A stretch of 6,267 nt of DNA from Ruminococcaceae bacterium UBA7217 (GCA_002490425.1 DKTZ01000040.1:2738-9004), one strand, 5' to 3'; shown: positions 1-5,158, numbered from the stretch's first letter. The notes: generated from the sequence alone by a model not told the origin. Made by a program: numbers and translations.

Positions 1-23
1 TCTCCCAGCTGAGCTACGCCCCC
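1..23 (-). tRNA. tRNA 5' end, probably tRNA-Ala (partial, cut by window edge)
   Basis: Read on the minus strand, positions 23 to 1 give GGGGGCGTAGCTCAGCTGGG followed by AGA. This is the 5' acceptor strand, the U8/A9 linker and the D-arm of a bacterial tRNA. The five-G acceptor start with a GCTCAGCTGGGAGAG-type D-arm is most typical of tRNA-Ala. The anticodon lies outside the window, so the identity is inferred from the 5' end only. It is transcribed away from the operon on the right. Confidence 0.85.
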
Positions 24-33
24 GAATGAGAGT

Positions 34-62
34 ATTTTAACATTATTATTTGAAAAATGCAA
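34..62 (-). promoter_or_regulatory. Sigma-A-type promoter for the left-edge tRNA
   Basis: On the minus strand there is a TTGCAT -35 (57-62), a 17-nt spacer and a TAAAAT -10 (34-39) preceded by an extended TGT. The predicted start is around position 27, only a few bases before the tRNA 5' end at 23. Spacing and hexamers are good. Activity is inferred. Confidence 0.6.
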
Positions 63-82
63 TATCCTTATGTGTAATTATA

Positions 83-111
83 TTGAAATTTTTTTGTGAA
101 TTAGATATAAT
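83..111 (+). promoter_or_regulatory. Sigma-A-type promoter of the four-gene operon
   Basis: TTGAAA (83-88), a 17-nt spacer and a perfect TATAAT (106-111). The expected start is near 117-119, directly in front of the first leader hairpin at 124. The whole hairpin array would therefore lie in the 5' untranslated leader. It is divergent from the tRNA promoter at 34-62. Confidence 0.75.
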
Positions 112-123
112 AACCTCAAACCC

Positions 124-252
124 CAATCAGCAAAACTGATTGCGGCACGTATGTGCCGTACTTGCTTTCGCAAGTGTTTGAGAATATTGTTATATCAAAA
201 GGTTATGCTTCGCATAACTGATGCTAACGCATCTTTGCAAACTTTGTTTGCA
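124..252 (+). repeat. Tandem array of six short perfect hairpins in the operon leader
   Basis: There are six perfect inverted repeats with tiny loops. They are 124-142 (7 bp, loop CAAAA), 143-158 (6 bp, loop GTAT), 160-175 (6 bp, loop TTTC), 202-218 (7 bp, loop TTC), 220-233 (5 bp, loop TAAC) and 236-252 (7 bp, loop TTT). The first three fill 52 nt with almost no gap. A 25-nt AT-rich linker follows, and then the second three fill another 52 nt. The stems differ in sequence, so this is not a simple repeat. The segment lies between a strong promoter and gene 1, so it should be transcribed as leader RNA. It matches no riboswitch family that I recognise. It could be a cis-regulatory leader, an RNA-stability element or an inserted dispersed hairpin-rich repeat. 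Confidence 0.8.
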
Positions 253-278
253 CAATTTTATATAATAATAACTTCACG

Positions 279-313
279 AACTACAATCAAAATCAAAGAT
301 TTTGACTGTAGTT
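279..313 (+). promoter_or_regulatory. 16-bp leader hairpin just upstream of the gene 1 ribosome binding site
   Basis: The arms 279-294 and 298-313 pair over 16 positions with a single A/C mismatch (286/306) and a 3-nt AAA loop. The 3' arm ends three bases before the AAGGAG Shine-Dalgarno (316-321). No T-run follows, so it is not an intrinsic terminator. A role in mRNA stability or translation is inference only. Confidence 0.6.
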
Positions 314-327
314 ATAAGGAGATCAAT

Positions 328-1182
328 ATGAAAATAAAATTTTTAGGTACAGCGGCGGCAGAAGGATTTCCTGCACTGTTTTGTTCCTGCGAAGTGTGTG
401 AAAAAGCGAGGAAAGAGGGCGGTAAAAACATTCGTACACGTTCTCAATCGCTTATAAACGACGATTTGCTTATTGATTTTTCAGCGGATACATATCTTCA
501 TATGTTAAATTACGGTCTTGATTTGCGCAAAGTAAAATCACTGCTTATAACTCACGGGCATGACGATCATCTTTATCCGTTTGATTTGGTTTACCGTGCA
601 TCTCCTGTTTATGCTCAGTTTCCAAACAGCGGAAAAGATAAAAAAACGCTTGAAATCTATCTGGCGCACAGATCGGACTCTTTTTTGCGCAAGGCGTTCT
701 ATACAAAGGGCAATAAAATGAAGGACAAGACGGTGCTCTCTTTGCACTATATAAAAAAATTCAAGTCGTTCAGCACATCGGGTTACACTGTAACTCCGTT
801 AAAAGCAGACCACGCAATGCAGTTTGACCCTGTTTTTTATATTATTTCAAAGGACGGAAAAAACATTCTTTACGGTCACGACACAGGTTATTTCCCGAAA
901 AAGACATGGGAATATATTGAAAAAATCAAGATACGTTTTGATTTGGTAACGCTTGACTGCACCTGTGCGATTACTTCGGATGCCTATTCTTATCATATGG
1001 GGCTTAATGCTTGCCGTGATGTGAAAAATCGTCTTTTAAAGAACGGTAACGCAGATGAAAATACAATTTTCTGTCTGAATCATTTTTCGCATAATTGCGG
1101 ATATACTTATGACGAGCTTTGTCCGATTGCGGAAAAAGACGGATTTTGTGTATCTTATGACGGTCTTGAAATAGAATTTTAA
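328..1182 (+). CDS. MBL-fold metallo-hydrolase, PhnP/phosphodiesterase-like
   Basis: This 284-residue cytosolic hydrolase has the metallo-beta-lactamase fold. The dinuclear metal site is visible as THGHDDH (His76, His78, Asp80, His81), a later His162 (ADHAM), Asp185 (GHDTG) and His252/His255 (NHFSH). An N-terminal CxCxxC (Cys19, 21, 24) resembles the structural zinc site of PhnP, the phosphoribosyl cyclic phosphodiesterase of phosphonate breakdown. No other phn genes are present, so the substrate (a cyclic or other phosphodiester) is unknown. The start at ATG 328 is chosen because AAGGAG (316-321) sits 6 nt upstream and the conserved MKIKFLGTAAAEG strand begins there. The open frame continues upstream to 151, but only through leader hairpins. 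It is the first gene of the operon, with 25 nt to the next gene. Confidence 0.85.
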   Translation: MKIKFLGTAAAEGFPALFCSCEVCEKARKEGGKNIRTRSQSLINDDLLIDFSADTYLHMLNYGLDLRKVKSLLITHGHDDHLYPFDLVYRASPVYAQFPNSGKDKKTLEIYLAHRSDSFLRKAFYTKGNKMKDKTVLSLHYIKKFKSFSTSGYTVTPLKADHAMQFDPVFYIISKDGKNILYGHDTGYFPKKTWEYIEKIKIRFDLVTLDCTCAITSDAYSYHMGLNACRDVKNRLLKNGNADENTIFCLNHFSHNCGYTYDELCPIAEKDGFCVSYDGLEIEF

Positions 1183-1207
1183 TTGGCGATTCGGAGGTTA
1201 AAAGTGT

Positions 1208-1666
1208 ATGTTTGTTCAAAATTTTGAATCTCCCATCGGAAATATGACCGTAAAATCAAACGGTTTGGCAATTACGGAAATCTCGCTCGGCAAATTTGAT
1301 AACGGTGTTAAGGACAGCCTTACCGAAAAAGCCGTAAATGAATTAAAGCATTATTTTGACGGCGCACTTACGGAGTTTACATTTCCGATTGAGCCAGAAG
1401 GAACGGATTTTCAAAAGAGAGTTTGGAAAATACTTATTGAAATTTCGTATGGAAAGACTTTTTCATACGGTGATGTTGCAGAACGCTTAGGCGGAAGGCG
1501 TTATTCACGTGCCGTTGGCGGAGCGGTCAATAAAAATCCCGTACTGATTGCCGTTCCCTGCCACAGGGTAATCGGTACTGACGGTTCGCTTACGGGTTTT
1601 GCCTGCGGGCTTTCAGTTAAAAAATATTTATTGGATTTGGAGAAAGAAAATGTTATTGAAAAATAG
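1208..1666 (+). CDS. ogt: Methylated-DNA--[protein]-cysteine S-methyltransferase (O6-alkylguanine-DNA alkyltransferase)
   Basis: This suicide DNA-repair protein moves the methyl group of O6-methylguanine (or O4-methylthymine) to its own cysteine. The active site is in AVPCHRVIG with the acceptor Cys118. The helix-turn-helix part carries RAVGGAVNKNP with the base-flipping arginine at Arg101. The conserved FQxxVW segment is FQKRVWKIL (residues 69-77), followed by YGKTFSYGDVA. At 152 residues it is of normal length for the compact Ogt/MGMT type, with the short N-terminal domain (MFVQNFESPIGNMTV). Near the C-terminus it reads GFACGLSVKKYLL, where the family usually has GFAGG. The start at ATG 1208 has GGAGG (1193-1197) 10 nt upstream. 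Its last 17 bases overlap the next gene, so the two are probably translationally coupled. Confidence 0.93.
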   Translation: MFVQNFESPIGNMTVKSNGLAITEISLGKFDNGVKDSLTEKAVNELKHYFDGALTEFTFPIEPEGTDFQKRVWKILIEISYGKTFSYGDVAERLGGRRYSRAVGGAVNKNPVLIAVPCHRVIGTDGSLTGFACGLSVKKYLLDLEKENVIEK

Positions 1667-2321
1667 AATTATTCCGTTTGAATTAAACAGTAAATATAAC
1701 ACTCAAAAGAAAACAAAAGCAGCGAATTTTAAGCTGTTAAATGAAACCGTGGCTTTGCACGGTCAGACTGTGCTTGTAGGTGACTCAATAACCGAAATCT
1801 TTAATGACTATGAGCTTTTTTTCGAATGGTCAAAGGAAAATGACTGCGCCGTTTACAACAGGGGAATCAGCGGCGACACATCGAACAGGCTGTCTGAGCG
1901 TTTTTATGACAATGTACTGAATATTTCGCCTAAGAATATAGTGTTGCTTATCGGCACAAATGACATTGGAATGGGCAGAAAAAATGAGAATATTGCAGAG
2001 GAAATTAAGGGCATTTTAGAGCAAATCCGCAGTAAGTCCGCTGAAACAAATGTTATTCTTGAGGCGGTTTATCCTGTAAATAAAAATCTTTCAATTGAAT
2101 CACGCCAAATGGTCGGTAGGCGCACTAACGGTACAATTAGGGAGTTAAATGCGATTTTAATGCCTCTTGCGGACGATTTCGGGTGTATTTGGCTGGACCT
2201 TACCGAGGCACTTTCCGACAAAAACGGAAATTTACATAAAGATTATTGCTATGACGGACTTCATTTGAATGTAAACGGATTCAAAACAGTTGCGGAGCAT
2301 ATTATTCCGTTGTTAAAATAA
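1650..2321 (+). CDS. SGNH/GDSL-type esterase or acyl hydrolase
   Basis: This 223-residue protein shows all the SGNH-hydrolase blocks. Block I is VLVGDSIT with nucleophile Ser46. Block II is NRGISGDTS with the oxyanion Gly. Block III is LLIGTNDIG with Asn104. Block V is YDGLHLNVNG with Asp202 and His205. The family removes acyl groups from lipids, acylated sugars or polysaccharides, and the exact substrate cannot be read from the sequence. There is no signal peptide or membrane segment, so it should be cytosolic. The ATG at 1650 is chosen because GGAG (1639-1642) lies 7 nt upstream. The frame is open back to 1599, but that part only re-reads the ogt C-terminus in another frame. It overlaps ogt by 17 nt and is followed after 23 nt by a second esterase. 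Confidence 0.88.
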   Translation: MLLKNRIIPFELNSKYNTQKKTKAANFKLLNETVALHGQTVLVGDSITEIFNDYELFFEWSKENDCAVYNRGISGDTSNRLSERFYDNVLNISPKNIVLLIGTNDIGMGRKNENIAEEIKGILEQIRSKSAETNVILEAVYPVNKNLSIESRQMVGRRTNGTIRELNAILMPLADDFGCIWLDLTEALSDKNGNLHKDYCYDGLHLNVNGFKTVAEHIIPLLK

Positions 2322-2344
2322 AGAAAACAATACAGAGGCAGATT

Positions 2345-3142
2345 ATGGTTTACAGTATTTACACAAAAAAAGAGATAAAAGAAAGACCGCAACGCAAAAA
2401 TGTGGTTTTGGAAAGCTACGTAATAGGGCAGAATGCTCCGACGGTTTTAATCTGTCCCGGCGGCGCATATAAATTTGTGTCAGACTCCAATGAGGGCAAG
2501 CCATACGCCGAAAAATTAAATGCGCGCGGATATAATGCATTTGTGTTGTTTTACAGCGTGGGCAGTGGAAACGGACGTTTTCCTTATCCGCCGCAGGATG
2601 TTGCAAGGGCAATGCAGTTTATAAAGTCGAAGGCAGAAGAGTTTAATATAAATGCAGACGAAATAAACCTTATGGGAAGCTCCGCCGGCGGTCATCTTTG
2701 CGCATTTTTCGCCACGCAGTACACGAGATTTGAAAAAGAATATAACGGTGAAAGCTATTCTTTAAAGCCCAAAGCGCTTGTGCTCAGTTATCCTGTAATC
2801 ACAATGGGAGAGCTTACGCACAAGGTATCAAGGAGGATTTTTCTCGGCGCATTTTCAGGGAAAACTGAAAGAGAAAAAGCTTCTGTTGAGCTTAACATAA
2901 CAAAGGATTATCCGCCTGTTTTTGTTTGGCATAATAAAGATGACGCATCTGTTCCTATGGAAAACAGCATAATGCTTCACGATGCGCTCGATAAAAACGG
3001 GATACAAAATGAGCTTCATTTATATGAACGGGGCGGTCACGGAATAGGGCTTGCCGAAGGCACAGACGCCGAAGGGTGGATAGAAAAAGCCATAGATTTT
3101 TTGGATAAAAATAACGGTAAAAAACTATCGGCACTGATATAA
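2345..3142 (+). CDS. Alpha/beta-hydrolase esterase, acetylxylan-esterase/BD-FAE-like
   Basis: This 265-residue alpha/beta hydrolase has the following features: an oxyanion-hole strand LICPGGAYKFVS (about residues 35-46), the nucleophile elbow MGSSAGGHLCA with Ser113, the acid in WHNKDDASVP (Asp200), and the catalytic His232 in ERGGHGIGL. The CPGGAY plus GSSAGGH pattern and the length fit small intracellular carbohydrate esterases (acetyl- or feruloyl-type; BD-FAE family) of gut anaerobes. The precise substrate is inferred. There is no signal peptide. The start at ATG 2345 is preceded by AGAGG (2334-2338) with a 6-nt spacer. It appears to be the last gene of the operon. No convincing intrinsic terminator follows, only a weak 6-bp hairpin at 3162-3178 without a T-run. 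Confidence 0.88.
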   Translation: MVYSIYTKKEIKERPQRKNVVLESYVIGQNAPTVLICPGGAYKFVSDSNEGKPYAEKLNARGYNAFVLFYSVGSGNGRFPYPPQDVARAMQFIKSKAEEFNINADEINLMGSSAGGHLCAFFATQYTRFEKEYNGESYSLKPKALVLSYPVITMGELTHKVSRRIFLGAFSGKTEREKASVELNITKDYPPVFVWHNKDDASVPMENSIMLHDALDKNGIQNELHLYERGGHGIGLAEGTDAEGWIEKAIDFLDKNNGKKLSALI

Positions 3143-3231
3143 AAAATATATTGTGACAGTTTTTCAAAAGCCTTGAAATTACAGCTTAAATAAAATCATC
3201 ATCTCTATAATATAATTTTTCAGAAAAAGAC

Positions 3232-3260
3232 TTGATTTATTTTAATAAATGTATTATAAT
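3232..3260 (+). promoter_or_regulatory. Sigma-A-type promoter of tRNA-Pro
   Basis: TTGATT (3232-3237), a 17-nt spacer and a perfect TATAAT (3255-3260). The expected start is near 3267, seven bases before the tRNA. Confidence 0.75.
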
Positions 3261-3273
3261 TTTAAGGCACTGA

Positions 3274-3350
3274 CGGGGTGTGGCGAAGTTTGGTATCGCG
3301 CTTGGTTCGGGACCAAGAGGCCGGAGGTTCAAGTCCTCTCACTCCGACCA
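3274..3350 (+). tRNA. tRNA-Pro, anticodon CGG
   Basis: A full cloverleaf of 77 nt with an encoded 3' CCA (3348-3350). The acceptor arms CGGGGTG and CACTCCG pair with one G-U. The D-stem is GCGA/TCGC. The anticodon stem CTTGG/CCAAG closes the loop TTCGGGA, giving anticodon CGG (codon CCG). The T-arm carries the loop TTCAAGT. It has its own promoter (3232-3260) and terminator (3352-3393), so it is a single-gene transcription unit. Confidence 0.96.
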
Positions 3351-3351
3351 T

Positions 3352-3393
3352 CTCGGGTACTCATACAGGACTTGATGAGTATCCGAGTTTTTT
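3352..3393 (+). terminator. Intrinsic terminator of tRNA-Pro
   Basis: A 13-bp stem (3352-3364 with 3375-3387, one G-T pair) with a 10-nt loop, followed by six T residues (3388-3393). It begins one base after the tRNA CCA end. Confidence 0.93.
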
Positions 3394-3472
3394 GTGGTTT
3401 TTGAGTATGTTTTCGCTCTCTCATAGGTTTATGGCTTTAGAATACTGTAATTTTAATCGAATACTTCTTTCA

Positions 3473-3495
3473 CAGGCATTAAGCCTGTTTTTTTT
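3473..3495 (+). terminator. Short intrinsic terminator, plus strand
   Basis: The stem CAGGC/GCCTG (3473-3477, 3483-3487) with loop ATTAA is followed directly by eight T residues (3488-3495). It could back up the tRNA-Pro terminator about 100 nt upstream. Otherwise it has no plus-strand gene to serve and may be left over from the decayed element. Its T-run overlaps the stop codon of the minus-strand recombinase relic. Confidence 0.6.
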
Positions 3496-3670
3496 ATGCC
3501 GTTTTGCTGTCAGTAAGATATTCAACCGCTACGCCTTTTCTTGAGCCCCGCTTGTAGTTATCTTCATTCTGTTTCGGCAGAGTGAAATTCCCTACGAATT
3601 TGTAATGGATAACTATTCGTTGAGTTCGGTTTTTGCCCGTACCCTGCACCGCAAACACTTCGATTTTGCC
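3494..3670 (-). pseudogene. C-terminal relic of a large serine site-specific recombinase
   Basis: The minus-strand frame ending with TAA at 3494-3496 reads KIEVFAVQGTGKNRTQRIV, then IHYKFVGNFTLPKQ, and closes with RKGVAVEYLTDSKTA. This matches the typical C-terminal tail of large serine recombinases of clostridial mobile elements. Such tails have a TGKNRTQ(R/K)V-type strand, an IHY(K/R)FVG strand and an ending like DTRxGVAVEY. That resemblance is recalled from the family, not from a search. Only about 60 residues survive. The catalytic Ser domain and DNA-binding regions are absent, and the frame is open only back to a stop at 3704-3706. The relic is fused out of frame to the truncated integrase upstream, so it cannot be functional. 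Confidence 0.65.
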
Positions 3671-4332
3671 CTTTCTGCTCTCATAGTATGATAGTTTATC
3701 TTGTTATTCAATTCCTCGGGAGAGAAAATTTTTTCTTCGGGTTTAACTGAAGAAAACACCTGAGAAATGTATTCTGCTTCTTCGGGGAATATCCTTTGCT
3801 TTTGTGACTTCCCGCCTTTGCCTTTTCGGACAAATACATAATAGTATCCGCATTGTTCATCGTAATAGAAATCAGCGCCTGTTAATCTTTTAAGTTCTTC
3901 CCTGCGAATACCGATAATACTCTGTATTTTTACGCTTCTCTCATATTTGGGATTCAGCTTTTCTTTATCACCCTGTGTCACTTTACCTTCTTTCGTTCTG
4001 CCTTTTGTGTATTCAGCCGTTCTTCTTTTGTCTTTTTCAATCTCCGACATATTTATTCCGCAAAAAATACATGCGGGTGCTATATATGTATGCACCGTGC
4101 TTGCACTCTTGCCTTCTTCCTTCAGGCTGTCAGCATAGCTTTGAATTATTGCTTTATTGCTGTACAACTCGTTAACATCTTTTACTCCTTTTTGTGAGGT
4201 ACAATACCTCGCGAATTTTCTGAAATTCTTAATATATTGTTCTCTTGTCTTTTTGTTCTGTTGTTTGTTAAAGGCAGCTTGAGCTTTATCACATATTTGC
4301 TTGCATTTCGTTTTCGGATTTTTCTTTTTCAT
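3613..4332 (-). pseudogene. Truncated tyrosine recombinase/phage-type integrase
   Basis: This 239-residue frame carries the N-terminal SAM-like core-binding domain (about residues 14-105, including REQYIKNFRKFARY) and part of the catalytic domain. Visible are the box I arginine in IIGIRREELKRLTG (Arg143), the beta-hairpin lysine region VRKGKGGKSQKQR (about 168-180), and the HxxR box in NYHTMRAERA (His215, Arg218). Intact homologues continue for some 60 or more residues to the nucleophile tyrosine. Here the homology stops at about residue 222, and the remaining Cys/Arg-rich tail (KCLRCRVRAKTELNE) is a frame-shifted reading of the serine-recombinase relic. It is therefore catalytically dead. 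ATG 4332 is preferred to GTG 4341 because AGGAAG (4341-4346) is 8 nt upstream of it. The gene sits beside tRNA-Pro, a usual integration target. Confidence 0.8.
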
Positions 4333-4374
4333 AATTATCACTTCCTATCTATATGAAATTCTAATGCATAACGC

Positions 4375-4496
4375 ACTGTTAAACGCCAACAGTCCTGATT
4401 CGGCAAGCCTACATATATTCGGGAATAGGCTTACTGAACGGAAATACGAAAAGCAGAATCGTCGGCAAAAATTAAAAACTTAATTTTTATTCTGCT
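4375..4496. repeat. Three hairpins upstream of the integrase relic
   Basis: Three inverted repeats lie in succession. The first is 4375-4393 (ACTGTT/AACAGT, 6 bp, 7-nt loop). The second is 4405-4432 (AAGCCTA/TAGGCTT, 7 bp, 14-nt loop). The third is 4452-4496, with an outer stem AGCAGAAT/ATTCTGCT (8 bp), a seven-base CGTCGGC bulge on the left arm only, an inner stem AAAAATTAA/TTAATTTTT (9 bp) and loop AAAC. No credible coding frame covers the stretch. It could be the 5' part of the ncRNA candidate to its right, or an end or attachment region of the decayed element. Confidence 0.55.
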
Positions 4497-4538
4497 GTTC
4501 GGGTATATTGGGACTTTTTTCTAAAGCCGGTATACCGT

Positions 4539-4753
4539 AAAATGCGATATAACTGGTTATTGTCTGAAAAATAACCTTATATCTGCATTTTTATGTGCTT
4601 CTTTGCACATAAAATTACACCTTTTTCGTCATGATTATTGAAGGCTATCCTCCTGTGGACGCGGATGTGCAAATTGCCCTATGAGCGGCAGTTGCCATTC
4701 TAAGAAATAACTTTTCGGGGAGACACAGGGAAAGCTTGTGTCTCCCTGTTTTT
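4539..4753 (+). ncRNA. Candidate stand-alone structured ncRNA ending in an intrinsic terminator
   Basis: Four structural elements follow each other on the plus strand. Hairpin A (4539-4591) has 20 bp in three blocks of 7, 6 and 7 with a small internal loop and a 2-nt bulge. Hairpin B (4590-4613) has a 9-bp stem TTTATGTGC/GCACATAAA with loop TTCTTT. A closed branched domain (4635-4710) has an outer stem TTATT/AATAA, an inner stem GAAGGC/GCC-A-TTC (4640-4645 with 4694-4700), and two inner hairpins (4647-4666 and 4675-4690). The fourth element is the terminator at 4718-4753. A weak promoter (TTGGGA 4508-4513, 17 nt, TATACC 4531-4536) would start transcription close to 4543. No plus-strand gene follows, so it is not an obvious riboswitch. 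I do not recognise 6S, RNase P, SRP or tmRNA landmarks. The family is unknown, and expression is inferred. Confidence 0.45.
4718..4753 (+). terminator. Strong intrinsic terminator of the ncRNA candidate
   Basis: A perfect 10-bp stem GGGAGACACA/TGTGTCTCCC (4718-4727 with 4737-4746) with a 9-nt loop is followed by TG and five T residues (4749-4753). The minus strand has no T-run after the hairpin, so the direction is plus. No plus-strand protein gene ends here, which argues for an RNA gene upstream. Confidence 0.85.
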
Positions 4754-4862
4754 GCACAATGAGTTAGCGAGCTATAACCTTATAAGGCGGTGTGATATAT
4801 TTGACGGACACAGAAAATAATGAGGACGGTCTCTCAGTATGTTAAATAAACGGTGCTATGCA

Positions 4863-5093
4863 TTAACAATGCTCTGAATAGTAATCCTCAAGAATACCTT
4901 CAAGATGTTCCGGCGCAACATTGTCGCTGTTGAGCGACAATACGAGTTTTTCAAGGTCGGCAAAGTCAACTGAAACATCAAAAATTCTTTTTATTTCACG
5001 GTCAGCATCGTCTTTAATAATGATGCCTGAGGACAGAAAGCTGTCTAAGCCGTTTTCGCTGTTAACCGTATGATAGAAAATGCTGTATTTCAT
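4863..5093 (-). CDS. Small DUF6514-like protein of unknown function
   Basis: This is a 76-residue acidic cytosolic protein with no signal peptide, membrane segment or metal-binding motif. It starts MKYSIFYHTV and contains an IIKDDADREIKRIFDVSVDF segment. It ends with the pattern LEKLVLSLNSDNVAPEHLEG followed by ILEDYYSE. The element 'helix, LN, PEHLEGILEDY' resembles the C-terminal half of DUF6514-family proteins of Clostridia. I make that link from memory, and the function of the family is unknown. ATG 5093 is preferred to an in-frame TTG at 5099. The upstream GGGG is only a weak Shine-Dalgarno. It has its own promoter (5126-5154) and is separated from agrB by 265 nt, so it is probably not in the agr operon. 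No terminator is evident after its stop. Confidence 0.7.
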   Translation of the reverse strand: MKYSIFYHTVNSENGLDSFLSSGIIIKDDADREIKRIFDVSVDFADLEKLVLSLNSDNVAPEHLEGILEDYYSEHC

Positions 5094-5125
5094 AAACAAA
5101 CCCCAAATAAGTGTCGATTTGACAT

Positions 5126-5154
5126 ATTTTATATTATAGTATTGCGCTTATCAA
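5126..5154 (-). promoter_or_regulatory. Sigma-A-type promoter of the DUF6514-like gene
   Basis: On the minus strand TTGATA (5149-5154), a 17-nt spacer and TAAAAT (5126-5131). Transcription would start near 5119, about 26 nt before the ATG at 5093. Confidence 0.6.
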
Positions 5155-5158
5155 ATTT

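Noticed and set aside
124..313. CRISPR array or integron attC-like array
   Set aside because: The hairpins are all different and there is no repeat/spacer pattern. No cas genes or integron-type integrase lie beside them.
151..327. In-frame upstream extension of the MBL-fold gene (59 extra residues from ATG 151)
   Set aside because: The translated stretch only re-reads the leader hairpins, has no Shine-Dalgarno and no resemblance to the fold. The ATG at 328 has a strong ribosome binding site and the conserved N-terminal strand.
3162..3178. Terminator of the four-gene operon (TTTCAA/TTGAAA hairpin)
   Set aside because: The stem is only 6 bp of mostly A-T pairs and no T-run follows, so it is too weak to call.
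3334..3350. Direct repeat of the tRNA-Pro 3' end as an att site pair
   Set aside because: I looked for a second copy of the T-arm/acceptor sequence in 3400-6267 and found none. Any second att site would lie outside the window.
3278..3544. 88-codon open frame over tRNA-Pro and its terminator
   Set aside because: It translates the tRNA and terminator sequence, has no ribosome binding site, and its composition is not protein-like.
4333..4341. GTG start of the integrase relic at 4341
   Set aside because: The GTG overlaps the Shine-Dalgarno region. The ATG at 4332 has AGGAAG at a proper 8-nt distance.
4631..4710. Two tiny overlapping frames (17 codons from ATG 4631 and 9 codons from ATG 4681) inside the ncRNA candidate
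   Set aside because: Neither has a Shine-Dalgarno, and both lie in the predicted branched RNA domain. I see no family resemblance.
4370..4753. Assignment of the structured region to 6S, RNase P, tmRNA, SRP RNA or T-box
   Set aside because: The landmark sequences of those RNAs (for example the RNase P conserved regions, the tmRNA GGGG start with tag, the T-box AGGGTGG) are not present. A covariance-model search would be needed to name a family.
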